Below are positions 7,200 to 14,568 of a DNA stretch of 22,815 nucleotides, piece after piece. The translations under genes were made by a program, and so were the position numbers. The notes beneath the pieces were generated by a model that had not been told where the DNA came from, ran no database searches, and saw only the letters and a list, made by a program, of their open reading frames with translations. This DNA is from Nitrososphaerales archaeon (lineage in GTDB: Archaea > Thermoproteota > Nitrososphaeria > Nitrososphaerales > Gagatemarchaeaceae): positions 1 to 22,815 of the forward strand of contig JASHVT010000114.1 of the NCBI GenBank assembly GCA_030039515.1, in the 5' to 3' direction. Numbering within the stretch: the first letter of the stretch is position 1; each line of letters begins with the position of its first letter.

Positions 7200-8189
7200 A
7201 TGTCTCACGGGACGGGGCCCCTGCTCTCCGACCTCGAGTTGAGGTATCCCTTCGCCCCCCAGTCAAGGAAGTTCTTCGAGTCAATACCTGTAGAGGAAGG
7301 CCTCGCGAGCGGGGAGGTGGTAGACCACACCGAAGTGAGGCTGATGAATGCCCTCGGCAGGAGTGGATACGAGCCGCATATTTCGGAACTGGTGGAGTTC
7401 CTGAGCTTCTTCGCGGGAGCCTTCGTGGCAAGTCAGGACCCTGTCCTGACATCGAGATACTCGAAGAAGGAAGCAGAGAAGTCGAAGGCGTTCTTCTCGC
7501 GTGAGAACGTCGAGACAAGGACCCTAGTCGTGTCAGAGTGCTTCGGCGTCGAGCTGAGAGCAGCCGGCATCGAAGACCGCGTCAGATACGAGATCCCCTT
7601 CGAGAAGTATCTGATGCTCGTATCCAGGTATGAACTCGGCAAGACTCCGGAGTGGAAGCTCGTCAGACAGAGTCTCGCTTCGGGATTTGTCTACATGTCG
7701 GACAACCTGCTGAACGACTTCTTCGAAGCGTGCGCGCGGGCAGCGGTCGCCGAAGGGGTCCGAAACCTCAGAAGGGCGCCGTTCCCGAAGCAACTCACCT
7801 CGGTGAAGTCGAACGTCATGCGCTACGTGCCGGTTCAAAGGCCCAGGGTCGGGAAGGAGTACGAGTACGCTGAGGACCTCTTGAAGCACCCCGTATCCGA
7901 CGGGAGGCACAGGCTGGTCTGGCTGGTCCTCGCACCGTATCTTGTAAACGTGAAGAAGCTGGAGGACGAAGACGCCATAGAAAGGATCAGAGCGTTCGTG
8001 GCTGCCGCCGGCGAGACAAGTGAGATGAAGAGATTTGTGGAGTACAACGTAAGGAGGGCGAGGAGGAACGGTCTCCTGCCCCCTAGGTTCTCGAACCTGC
8101 GGGTTGAGCACCCAGACATCTACGGCCTGCTCCCGAAGGAAGTACTGTCCTCAGCATCCAACGCGGCCCAGAAGGGCGCAAAACGGTAG
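7200..8189 (+). CDS. priL: DNA primase large subunit-like protein (PriL N-domain with PriX-like C-domain)
   Basis: Non-catalytic primase subunit, 329 residues from ATG 7200. The N-terminal half resembles PriL: DLELRYPFAPQSRKFFESI, then SELVEFLSFFAGAFVASQDPVLTSRYSKKEAEKS, the helical region that contacts the catalytic subunit. The C-terminal part (about 230-320), with HPVSDGRHRLVWLVLAPYLVNVKKL and RFVEYNVRRARRNGL, looks like PriX, the small third primase subunit known from Sulfolobus. I see only two cysteines (in SECFG and EACAR), so the four-Cys Fe-S cluster of classic PriL is absent. The start is ATG 7200 because a TTAAAG box at 7170-7175 lies 27 nt upstream (leaderless); TTG 7137 would add 21 residues. 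The gene follows aRF1. The primase small subunit is not in the window. Confidence 0.65.
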   Translation: MSHGTGPLLSDLELRYPFAPQSRKFFESIPVEEGLASGEVVDHTEVRLMNALGRSGYEPHISELVEFLSFFAGAFVASQDPVLTSRYSKKEAEKSKAFFSRENVETRTLVVSECFGVELRAAGIEDRVRYEIPFEKYLMLVSRYELGKTPEWKLVRQSLASGFVYMSDNLLNDFFEACARAAVAEGVRNLRRAPFPKQLTSVKSNVMRYVPVQRPRVGKEYEYAEDLLKHPVSDGRHRLVWLVLAPYLVNVKKLEDEDAIERIRAFVAAAGETSEMKRFVEYNVRRARRNGLLPPRFSNLRVEHPDIYGLLPKEVLSSASNAAQKGAKR

Positions 8190-8306
8190 CCTGGCTGCGG
8201 GCAGAGACAACCTGTGCCCAACGGTATTCTTATTATCTGACCATCAACGGTCTTCACGAAGGCGGGTGAGTGGGCCTCCACCCGATCCGCCATAGAAACC
8301 ACGGAG

Positions 8307-9032
8307 TTGGAGGAGAGAAAGACAACGGGGAGAACACGCGACCAGATTCCGATATCGGAGGTATTCTTCAGCGTGCAGGGCGAGGGCGTCTACGCAGGGA
8401 CGCCTAGCGTCTTCCTGCGCACCTACTACTGCAACCTCTCCTGCTCGTGGTGCGATACAAAATACACGTGGCAGAACCAGGAGGCGGCGAGACAGGGTAT
8501 AGACTACCGGCTGATGGACGCTGAGGCGCTAGCCGAAGAAGCGGCCAGGTATGATTGTAAGCATCTTGTGGTCACGGGTGGCGAGCCGCTCGTCCACCAG
8601 AGGGCTCTCGCGCCGGCGCTCGCAAGGTTGAAGCGCGGTCACTTCTTCATAGAGGTTGAGACGAACGGTACGATAGTCCCTACTGCGCAGATGGTCAGGG
8701 CGGTCGACTGCTTCAACGTCTCCCCGAAGACATCGAACAGCTCCGTTGAGGAGGGCGTGAGGGTCCGCCCAGCAGCCCTTCGGGCCTTGGTCGAGTCCCG
8801 CAAGGCTTGGTTCAAGTTTGTTGTCAGTGATAAGCGGGATCTGGGCGAAGTGGACGCGATGGTGTCCGGCCATCTTCTGCCACGCGAAAGAGTGATGCTG
8901 ATGCCGGAAGGGACGGACCGAGCCGTGCTTCTTGAGCGAAGCCAGTGGCTCGTGGAGGACTGCAAACTGAGAGGCTTTCGCTTCACCCCGCGTCTTCACA
9001 TTCTGCTCTTTGGGAACAGGAGGGCGACGTAG
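8307..9032 (+). CDS. queE: 7-carboxy-7-deazaguanine synthase (radical SAM)
   Basis: QueE converts 6-carboxy-tetrahydropterin to 7-carboxy-7-deazaguanine, the third step towards preQ0. In archaea preQ0 feeds archaeosine at tRNA position 15. The protein has 241 residues. ISEVFFSVQGEGVYAGTPSVFLRT near the N-terminus is the QueE signature. The radical SAM cluster CNLSCSWC (C42, C46, C49, CxxxCxxC) follows, then VTGGEPLVH, which contributes to SAM binding. FNVSPKTSNS and KFVVSD fit the C-terminal part. The TTG start at 8307 is the only initiation codon in the open frame near the conserved N-terminus. The stop overlaps the GTG of queC, so the pair is translationally coupled. Confidence 0.9.
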   Translation: MEERKTTGRTRDQIPISEVFFSVQGEGVYAGTPSVFLRTYYCNLSCSWCDTKYTWQNQEAARQGIDYRLMDAEALAEEAARYDCKHLVVTGGEPLVHQRALAPALARLKRGHFFIEVETNGTIVPTAQMVRAVDCFNVSPKTSNSSVEEGVRVRPAALRALVESRKAWFKFVVSDKRDLGEVDAMVSGHLLPRERVMLMPEGTDRAVLLERSQWLVEDCKLRGFRFTPRLHILLFGNRRAT

Positions 9033-9805
9033 TGGGAGGAGAGAGCCGCGCGAGGCCTGCCGTGGTATTGACGTCGGGTGGAGTCGACTCGGTCACGACC
9101 GCTTTCTACGTGAAGCACAGGCTGCTAGCGCCGAAGATGCTGCTCGTGTTCGCAGACTATCATCAACGGACATACGAATACGAGAAGGCCTGCGTGGCAG
9201 AGGTGGCGACTGCGCTCGGCGCACCGCTGAAGCTGATAGACCTGGGGTGGCTAGGTGAGCTGAGCACGAGCCTTCTGACGAAGCGCGGCATGCCGATCCC
9301 GGAGACCAAAGAAGAGGACCTGTGGGACGCTAAAAAAGCCGAGGGAAGGATACTGAAGTGGTGGGACGTCGTGCGCAACCTTCAGCTGGTAACAGCGGGG
9401 CTGGCCCATGCCGAGTCCGCAGACCTGAGGAGCTACCTGTCCACCGGGCAGAGGGAGGCTTGGGACGTGTACATCGGAATCAGGAGGGAGACTCCGGTGG
9501 CGATGAAGGACAACACTCCTGAGTTTCTTGAACTCATGGGACAGGTGGCGGAACAGGCCACGCACTTCGGAGGTTACCATGTCAGCGCCCCCCTGATAAC
9601 CTACGACAAGGACGCGGTCGTTAGGCTGGGCGAAGAGCTGGGCGTCCCCTGGGAGTGCACGTACAGCTGCTACTCCGGGTCGGGGTTCACAAAAGCGAAT
9701 GGGAGGTCCGTTCCCGTCCACTGTGGCTACTGCTCCAACTGCAAGAGGAGGAAGCTCGCTTTCGCCCAGGCTGGAGTCCGCGACCCGTCAGTGTATTCCA
9801 CCTGA
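9032..9805 (+). CDS. queC: 7-cyano-7-deazaguanine synthase
   Basis: QueC uses ATP and ammonia to convert 7-carboxy-7-deazaguanine to preQ0 (7-cyano-7-deazaguanine), the archaeosine precursor. The protein has 257 residues. The ATP pyrophosphatase P-loop SGGVDS is at 15-20. The C-terminal zinc site comprises C213 (or C209) and the triplet C231, C234, C237 (HCGYCSNCKRRKLAF). The gap between the first and second cysteine is 17 residues, longer than the 7-8 usual in bacterial QueC, because of a GSGFTKANGRSVPV-like insertion. GTG at 9032 overlaps the queE stop (TAGTG) and has AGGAGGG 7 nt upstream, which fixes the start; the open frame continues upstream to 8945 but only inside queE. QueD and the archaeosine transglycosylase are not in the window. 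Confidence 0.9.
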   Translation: MGGESRARPAVVLTSGGVDSVTTAFYVKHRLLAPKMLLVFADYHQRTYEYEKACVAEVATALGAPLKLIDLGWLGELSTSLLTKRGMPIPETKEEDLWDAKKAEGRILKWWDVVRNLQLVTAGLAHAESADLRSYLSTGQREAWDVYIGIRRETPVAMKDNTPEFLELMGQVAEQATHFGGYHVSAPLITYDKDAVVRLGEELGVPWECTYSCYSGSGFTKANGRSVPVHCGYCSNCKRRKLAFAQAGVRDPSVYST

Positions 9806-9849
9806 GCCTGAATCCGCACCGGCTCACCTTCAAATAGGTCAGAACGCGA

Positions 9850-12204
9850 ATGGGGCGTCGTCTCATGCAGTCCCAGTTCTTGGCGAAGCTTGAGGCCACC
9901 TCATGGGACCCCAGGCTCGAGGCAGAAATCAGAGAAATCTGGGACATTGAAGGAATTCCAGAGTTCAAACCATCAAATAGCAAGATTCGCAACTTCGTGA
10001 TCGACACCCCGCCCCCATACCCATCGGGGAAGCCTTGGCACCCGGGCGCCCTGACACAATACTCGCAGATCGACATGATTGCGAGGTCAGCCAGGATGAG
10101 AGGACTGAGGGTGTTGTATCCCATCGGAATAGACAGGAACGGCCTTCCCGTCGAGATATTCGCAGAGCGGAAGTACAGGGTGCAGATGAGAAAGACCCCG
10201 AGAGAGGAGTTCATCAACCTCTGCAAGCACGCGCTGGACGAGCTGGAGGCGTACATGATGGGCCTCCTCAAGACCCTCGGTTCGTCAGGCGACTTCCAGA
10301 ACAAGTACAGGACAGATTCAGAGGAGTACAGACAGCTGACCCAGAGGTCATTCATCGAGCTCTGGAACAAAGGTCTGGTCTACCTGGCTAACAGGCCCAA
10401 CAACTACTGCGTGGACTGTAACACCACGATAGCTGACGCCGAAATCGAGTATGAAGAGCTCCCGACCTACCTGGTGACGATCGCGTTCAAAGAGAGTGAT
10501 GGGAAGTCGTCGGTTCCCGTAGCGACCACGAGGCCGGAGCTTCTCTGCGCCTGTCAGACCCTCATAGTGAACCCGGCGGATACTAGATACAAGAAGCTGA
10601 TCGGCAAGTCTGCCATCATCCCCATCTACGGAAGAGAGGTGCCGATTAGGGCGCACAAGAGCGTAGACCCGAAGTTCGGGAGCGGGATAGTGATGGTGTG
10701 CAGCTATGGAGACTACAACGACGTCCTGTTGTTCAGAGAGATGAAGCTCAAGGAAATCGTCGCCATAGACATCGACGGGAAGCTGACAGCCGTCGCAGGG
10801 AAGTACGCGGGAATCCCGGTGAAGGACGCGAGGTCCCAGATGATCCAAGACCTACGAGAGATGGATCCGACCACCAAGGTGGAACAGATCCAGCACCGCA
10901 CCCCGCTCTGCGACAGGAGCAGGACCCCGATCGAGATAATCCCGATGGAAGAGTACTATCTCAAACAGCTTGAGTTCAGGCAGGAGCTCAGAAGACTGGC
11001 GATGAAAATCCGCTTCCATCCTCCGATGCACCGGAAGATACTTCTCGATTGGATCGACTTCATCAGCACCGACTATCCAATCTCAAGGAGGAGATACTAC
11101 TCGACGGAAATCCCTGTGTGGTTCTGCAGCAAATGCAACATGCCTCATCTTCCGAAGCCCGGGACATACTACAGACCTTGGAGGGATGAAGCTCCATTCA
11201 AGAAGTGCACGAAGTGCGGCAACACGAAGTTCGTGGGAGAAACGAGGACGTTCGACACGTGGATGGACTCCAGCCTGACTCCGCTGTTCATATCGAAGTA
11301 CGCGAAGGACAAGGAGTTCCACAACCTGACCTTCCCTACGACCCTCAGGATGCAGGGCAAGGAAATAGTCAGAACGTGGCTTTACTACACACTTCTGAAG
11401 TCGTATCTGCTGAAAGGGAAAGCGCCGTTCAAGGAGGCATGGGTAGGCGGATTGGGCCAGGACGAGCAGGGCAGGGCTATGAGAAAGAGCCTCGGGAACG
11501 TTGTCGACCCTGAGCCCATGCTAGCGAGGTTCGGTTCGGACGCGTTCAGGTTCTGGGGCGCCTCGGAGGCGGGGCAGGGCTTCGACTTCAGATACAGCGA
11601 GGAGAGAATCGCAGGCGCGGGAAAGTCGCTCACGAAGTTCTGGAATACCTGCCGATTCATCAGCTCCTTCCCGGTGCCCGAGCGTGCGAAGCTCACCTGG
11701 ACAGATAGATGGATGCTCAACGAGCTTGGCAAACTGATCGAGGACTGCACCAAGGCCTATGGGAACTATGACGTTTTCACTGTGTCGACCAGGGTCAGGG
11801 AGTTCCTTTGGAATGTGTTCGCTTCGAACTACATCGAAATGGCGAAAGGCAGGGCGTACGGAGATGGAGCCACCAAGGGCGAGCAGGAAGCGGCATGGTA
11901 CACCCTGCACAGAGTGGTGAGGAGCCTTCTGCTTCTATTGGCTCCGATCACTCCGCACATAACCGACTACATCTGGAGAAGGCAGTATGGTTCGAGGAGC
12001 ATCCACTTGGAGTCGTTGCCGAAGTCGGAACGATTCGACGTCTCAGAGAAAGTGAGCGAGAGTATAATCGAGTTCAACGCTCAGGTCTGGAAGACCAAAA
12101 GGGAGAAGGGGCTCGCGCTGAAAGACCCAATCAACACCAAGGTTCCACCCAGTCTCAAGCAATTCGAAAAGGACCTCGTCCGGATGCACAAAATCACGCA
12201 CTGA
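9850..12204 (+). CDS. valS: Valyl-tRNA synthetase, archaeal type
   Basis: Class I aminoacyl-tRNA synthetase charging tRNA-Val, 784 residues. The N-terminal Rossmann domain begins with FVIDTPPPYPSGKPWHPGAL; the HIGH box reads HPGA at 64-67. QIDMIARSARMRGLRVLYPIGIDRNGLPVEI follows, a strong archaeal ValRS match. The CP1 editing domain is marked by VATTRPELLCACQTLIV and FGSGIVMVCSYGDYND. Zinc-like CxxC pairs (CSKC, CTKC) precede FDTWMDSSLTPLF. The KMSKS loop reads AMRKS at 543-547. An anticodon-binding domain with LLLLAPITPHITDYIW ends the protein. ATG at 9865 (MQSQFLAKLE) is an alternative start; a TTCAAATA box at 9829-9836 is compatible with either. IleRS and LeuRS were considered, but the editing-domain sequence is ValRS-like. 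Confidence 0.88.
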   Translation: MGRRLMQSQFLAKLEATSWDPRLEAEIREIWDIEGIPEFKPSNSKIRNFVIDTPPPYPSGKPWHPGALTQYSQIDMIARSARMRGLRVLYPIGIDRNGLPVEIFAERKYRVQMRKTPREEFINLCKHALDELEAYMMGLLKTLGSSGDFQNKYRTDSEEYRQLTQRSFIELWNKGLVYLANRPNNYCVDCNTTIADAEIEYEELPTYLVTIAFKESDGKSSVPVATTRPELLCACQTLIVNPADTRYKKLIGKSAIIPIYGREVPIRAHKSVDPKFGSGIVMVCSYGDYNDVLLFREMKLKEIVAIDIDGKLTAVAGKYAGIPVKDARSQMIQDLREMDPTTKVEQIQHRTPLCDRSRTPIEIIPMEEYYLKQLEFRQELRRLAMKIRFHPPMHRKILLDWIDFISTDYPISRRRYYSTEIPVWFCSKCNMPHLPKPGTYYRPWRDEAPFKKCTKCGNTKFVGETRTFDTWMDSSLTPLFISKYAKDKEFHNLTFPTTLRMQGKEIVRTWLYYTLLKSYLLKGKAPFKEAWVGGLGQDEQGRAMRKSLGNVVDPEPMLARFGSDAFRFWGASEAGQGFDFRYSEERIAGAGKSLTKFWNTCRFISSFPVPERAKLTWTDRWMLNELGKLIEDCTKAYGNYDVFTVSTRVREFLWNVFASNYIEMAKGRAYGDGATKGEQEAAWYTLHRVVRSLLLLLAPITPHITDYIWRRQYGSRSIHLESLPKSERFDVSEKVSESIIEFNAQVWKTKREKGLALKDPINTKVPPSLKQFEKDLVRMHKITH

Positions 12205-12252
12205 ATCTGCTTAATTCGTCATATGCAGAAAGTCAATTATTTCTTTGTTGTA

Positions 12253-12263
12253 TTTTATATATT
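12253..12263 (+). promoter_or_regulatory. Strong TATA box downstream of valS
   Basis: TTTTATATATT in an unusually AT-rich patch lies 16-26 nt before candidate starts of the small zinc-protein ORF (GTG 12279, TTG 12285). It argues that an independent short transcript begins here. Confidence 0.55.
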
Positions 12264-12278
12264 GAGCCTGTGCCATCA

Positions 12279-12389
12279 GTGGCATTGCCGACATGTATCT
12301 GGTGCGAAGCAGCGCTAGACGAGACGAACCAGCTTCAAATGGCCTACAGCACTTGTGAAGAGTGCCTGATCCCTCTTCCCACAGAATAG
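12279..12389 (+). CDS. Possible zinc-binding microprotein with two CxxC knuckles
   Basis: Short ORF of 36 residues, MALPTCIWCEAALDE...STCEECLIPLPTE, with two CxxC pairs (CIWC and CEEC) about 20 residues apart, the spacing of a zinc ribbon. A strong TATA box lies just upstream at 12253-12263, as expected for a leaderless gene. The exact start is uncertain: GTG 12270, GTG 12279 and TTG 12285 are all in frame. The frame is open upstream into valS, but there it is only a shadow. No function can be assigned. Small zinc ribbons of this kind are common in archaea and often bind nucleic acid or protein partners. It lies between valS and a tRNA-Thr gene. Confidence 0.45.
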   Translation: MALPTCIWCEAALDETNQLQMAYSTCEECLIPLPTE

Positions 12390-12510
12390 CATCTTCGGCC
12401 TGCTAAAATCTCGCTAGTCGAGTGGCCAACGACATGGCGCTCTCATTTCCACGTATTCCGCGGGAGCGGACTTGCAGATGTAGATTCTAGAGACGTCATC
12501 GCGAGAAAGG

Positions 12511-12518
12511 TGATAAAG
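12511..12518 (+). promoter_or_regulatory. TATA box of tRNA-Thr(UGU)
   Basis: TGATAAAG is centred 28 nt before the first tRNA base at 12543, the standard archaeal spacing. Confidence 0.5.
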
Positions 12519-12581
12519 CGAGCCGAGCCCCGCGTGGCGCGTGCCACGGTAGCTCAGCCTGGTTAGAGCACCTGCCTTGTA

Positions 12582-12595
12582 AGTTCACCACAGAG
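12582..12595 (+). other. tRNA-Thr(UGU) intron 1 (37/38)
   Basis: 14-nt insertion at the canonical position after base 37. The splice structure is relaxed: TTG/CAG with a G-T pair and short bulges. The exact cut may shift by one base, because A occurs on both sides. Confidence 0.75.
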
Positions 12596-12617
12596 AGCAG
12601 GGGGTCGCGAGATCGAA

Positions 12618-12637
12618 ATGCCGAGGAAGCACGATAA
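12618..12637 (+). other. tRNA-Thr(UGU) intron 2 in the T loop (59/60)
   Basis: 20-nt insertion with a textbook bulge-helix-bulge. The central helix is ATCG (12612-12615) with CGAT (12632-12635); the 3-nt bulges are AA|A (12616-12618) and AA|T (12636-12638). The inner helix is TGC/GCA and the outer helix is the T stem. Cutting between the second and third bulge bases restores a 7-nt T loop. Confidence 0.85.
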
Positions 12638-12655
12638 TCTCGCCCGTGGCTCTCT

Positions 12656-13039
12656 TTACCCACCCCCTCCCTCCAAGACATCGAAGACGTCGCCGATTAC
12701 GGCTCTGACATATGGGATGTATTCCTCGTCGCTGAATTGGACGGCATCGACCCTCTTGACTCTCGAAGCGACCTCGTACCCAAGAAGATGGTAGCAGACG
12801 CCTTCTTTGCCCTCAAGGAATCCGAAGAAGAAGTTGCTGCACGAGCAATATGGCCTCTTGGGGTCCATGAATTCGTCGCCTAGCCGGCCCACCGCGGTGA
12901 GCACGGTTCTCCCGCTGGGGAGGAAGCGAATCTCCTTGATCCCTCCTCTGAGGACCAGTTCGATAGCACGGTCCAACTTCGCACCATACTTCGAATATTC
13001 AGGGAGCTCCTTCCTGAGCCTTTCATGTTCCTCGTTCAT
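12656..13039 (-). CDS. SWIM zinc-finger domain protein
   Basis: Protein of 127 residues with a clear SWIM zinc finger: C65, C67, C82 and H84 (PYCSCSNF...GVCYHLLGYE), pattern CxC-x14-CxH. Ahead of it is a helical segment (RLRKELPEYSKYGAKLDRAIELVL) and a strand pair ending PSGRTVLTAVGR. SWIM domains bind DNA or proteins; eukaryotic and archaeal SWIM proteins include recombination-repair factors such as Sws1. ATG 13039 lies inside the 3' end of dpo4, with a 17-nt overlap, so the two are co-transcribed and probably coupled. I infer a role with translesion synthesis or recombination repair from this linkage. The gene is convergent with the tRNA-Thr, 4 nt away. Confidence 0.8.
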   Translation of the reverse strand: MNEEHERLRKELPEYSKYGAKLDRAIELVLRGGIKEIRFLPSGRTVLTAVGRLGDEFMDPKRPYCSCSNFFFGFLEGKEGVCYHLLGYEVASRVKRVDAVQFSDEEYIPYVRAVIGDVFDVLEGGGG

Positions 13040-14138
13040 TGTCTAACCCGGATAGGCCGAAGTCTGACAGGGACGACTGGTTCCTGGCATCAAGACCTGA
13101 GACCCGAAGGCCAACCCTCCTAAATTCCTTGGGCACGGAGTCGCCAAGGTCGGTCAGAAGGCTCAGCGCCCATTTCCTCAGAACGTCGGGCTCGTTCGTG
13201 GGGCCGTCGAAGGTTTTGCTCTTTGTGTGCGAACTCAGGTCCGTCAGGATCCCTATCGCGGCGACGGTGCGAAAAGACCTCTTCGACTCGTAGAGCTTCC
13301 TTTGAATGTCTTCGAGCGCTTCCGAAAGCTGTGCGAACGCCTCGTTGGGGTCTCTCGTGTCCCGCTTGAGAGTCACAATCCTGCTGAACTGCGTGGGTTC
13401 GAGGTTCGGCGTGACTGGGTCGTCATCCTCGCCCTTGGACGCGGCCAGGAGGTAGGCCGCCAGGTTCCTCCCCAGACGACTCACAAGCTTACCAGCATCG
13501 GCTGAAGAGAGCTCTCCGATTGTTCCTATCCCGATTTCCTTCAGAACGGCCGAGGTCTTCGGGCCGACGCCGTACAGTCTCTTTGCGGGAAGCGGACCGA
13601 GGAAAGCTCTTGTTGCACCAGGCTTCACGACAAGCAGGCCGCCGGGCTTCGACATGTCGGAGGCCAGCTTCGCAACGGCCTTGCTCCTTCCAATCCCGAC
13701 CGAGCAGGTCAGGTGCTCGGCCCTGAGAATCGCTGCCTTGATCTCCTCGCCCGTCTTCCCCGCTCGATCGTAGTCACCAGCGCTTGAAGCGCCAATGTCG
13801 ATGAAGGCCTCGTCGATGCCAGTCTGCTCGAGGATGTCCGCCTGCTCCTCTACAAGTCCCATTATCCTCTGAGACACTGTCTCGTATTTCTCGTGATCCA
13901 TCTTTACCACCACCGGCTCGGCGTTCGCGAGCTTCCTCTTCGCGAGCGCTATGGGCATCCCAGAGGACACTCCGAGTTCCCTGGCCTTGTAGTTCGCTGT
14001 ACTGACGACCCCGCTCTCGGCCGTCCTGCCTGAGAAGACGCAAACTATTACAGGCTTCCCTCTTATTGACGGGTTCTGCACCTCTTCGACCTGGGCATAG
14101 AAATAATCGAGGTCGACATGGCCGATGATATTGACCAT
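13023..14138 (-). CDS. dpo4: DNA polymerase IV (Y-family, Dpo4/DinB)
   Basis: Translesion DNA polymerase of 371 residues. The palm carries the catalytic residues D9 (GHVDLDYFYAQVEE; Y14 sits at the steric-gate position) and D109-E110 (TGIDEAFIDIG). The fingers region has VVSTANYKARELGVSSGMP. The thumb has helix-hairpin-helix segments (LYGVGPKTSAVLKEIGIGTIGEL). A little-finger domain spans about 235-345. The C-terminus contains QSSLSDFG, a good PCNA-interacting (PIP) motif QxxLxxF. ATG 14138 is preceded by GGGAGG about 11 nt upstream. It is the first gene of a two-gene unit with the SWIM protein. An AAATATTG box on the minus strand near 14166-14173 may be its promoter. Confidence 0.92.
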   Translation of the reverse strand: MVNIIGHVDLDYFYAQVEEVQNPSIRGKPVIVCVFSGRTAESGVVSTANYKARELGVSSGMPIALAKRKLANAEPVVVKMDHEKYETVSQRIMGLVEEQADILEQTGIDEAFIDIGASSAGDYDRAGKTGEEIKAAILRAEHLTCSVGIGRSKAVAKLASDMSKPGGLLVVKPGATRAFLGPLPAKRLYGVGPKTSAVLKEIGIGTIGELSSADAGKLVSRLGRNLAAYLLAASKGEDDDPVTPNLEPTQFSRIVTLKRDTRDPNEAFAQLSEALEDIQRKLYESKRSFRTVAAIGILTDLSSHTKSKTFDGPTNEPDVLRKWALSLLTDLGDSVPKEFRRVGLRVSGLDARNQSSLSDFGLSGLDNERGT

Positions 14139-14275
14139 CGGGTTCTCGACCTCCCGCTCGACTACAATATTTCAGAGTTGCTTGTTGACCAACGACTCCT
14201 GCCCCCAATTCCGCCGCGATGGTCTTACCGCCCTGTCACTGCCGTCACGACAGCGAACCTACGGTTGAGAAGGCG

Positions 14276-14563
14276 TCACGCCCAACCGACGGGCGAGCCT
14301 CGATAGGCTTCGGCCGAGTGCTCGAGAGTCGAGAAGTCCACCCCTTCTAAGGCCTTCTCCATGTCTGGCCTCGCAGCGTCGAAATCGGCCTTGGAGTCCC
14401 AGAGGGCGGTTCCAATGAGCGCACCGGTCTTGTCGTCTCTCCAGACGAAGACCGTTATCAGGCCCCTCTTTCCGCGCTGAGCCCCACCGAACCTCATCAT
14501 GGACTCGGTCATGGCTTGCTCCTTGCCGGGCTTTGGATGGTGGATGCCTATGCTGACATACAT
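14276..14563 (-). CDS. ABM/dimeric alpha-beta barrel family protein
   Basis: Small protein of 95 residues with the layout of the antibiotic biosynthesis monooxygenase-like dimeric ferredoxin-fold family: a first strand MYVSIGIHHPKPGKEQAM, a helix with TESMMRFG, a strand GLITVFVWRDD, then GALIGTALWDSKADFDAARPDMEKAL. Such proteins range from heme-degrading and quinol monooxygenases to stress proteins, and the sequence does not decide among them. It starts 5 nt after the stop of the SRPBCC gene, so they are one operon. ATG 14563 is the only sensible start. Confidence 0.65.
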   Translation of the reverse strand: MYVSIGIHHPKPGKEQAMTESMMRFGGAQRGKRGLITVFVWRDDKTGALIGTALWDSKADFDAARPDMEKALEGVDFSTLEHSAEAYRGSPVGWA

Positions 14564-14568
14564 CGAGC

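Larger units (their letters stand above)
12543..12651 (+). tRNA. tRNA-Thr (anticodon UGU), two introns
   Basis: Acceptor GCCACGG (12543-12549) pairs with CCGTGGC (12644-12650); the discriminator is T, usual for archaeal tRNA-Thr. The D arm is GCTC/GAGC with a 10-nt loop. The anticodon stem CCTGC pairs with GCAGG (12597-12601), and the anticodon is TGT at 12578-12580. The T stem GCGAG pairs with CTCGC (12639-12643). Two insertions interrupt it: 14 nt after position 37 (12582-12595), and 20 nt in the T loop between 59 and 60 (12618-12637). Removing both leaves exactly 75 nt. The mature T loop reads ATCGAAT, so position 54 is A instead of the near-universal T; the other tRNA-Thr here shares this. 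Confidence 0.9.

Noticed and set aside
9687..10370. Long antisense ORFs over valS and other genes
   Set aside because: They are shadows in a GC-rich genome and have no recognisable domains or plausible composition.
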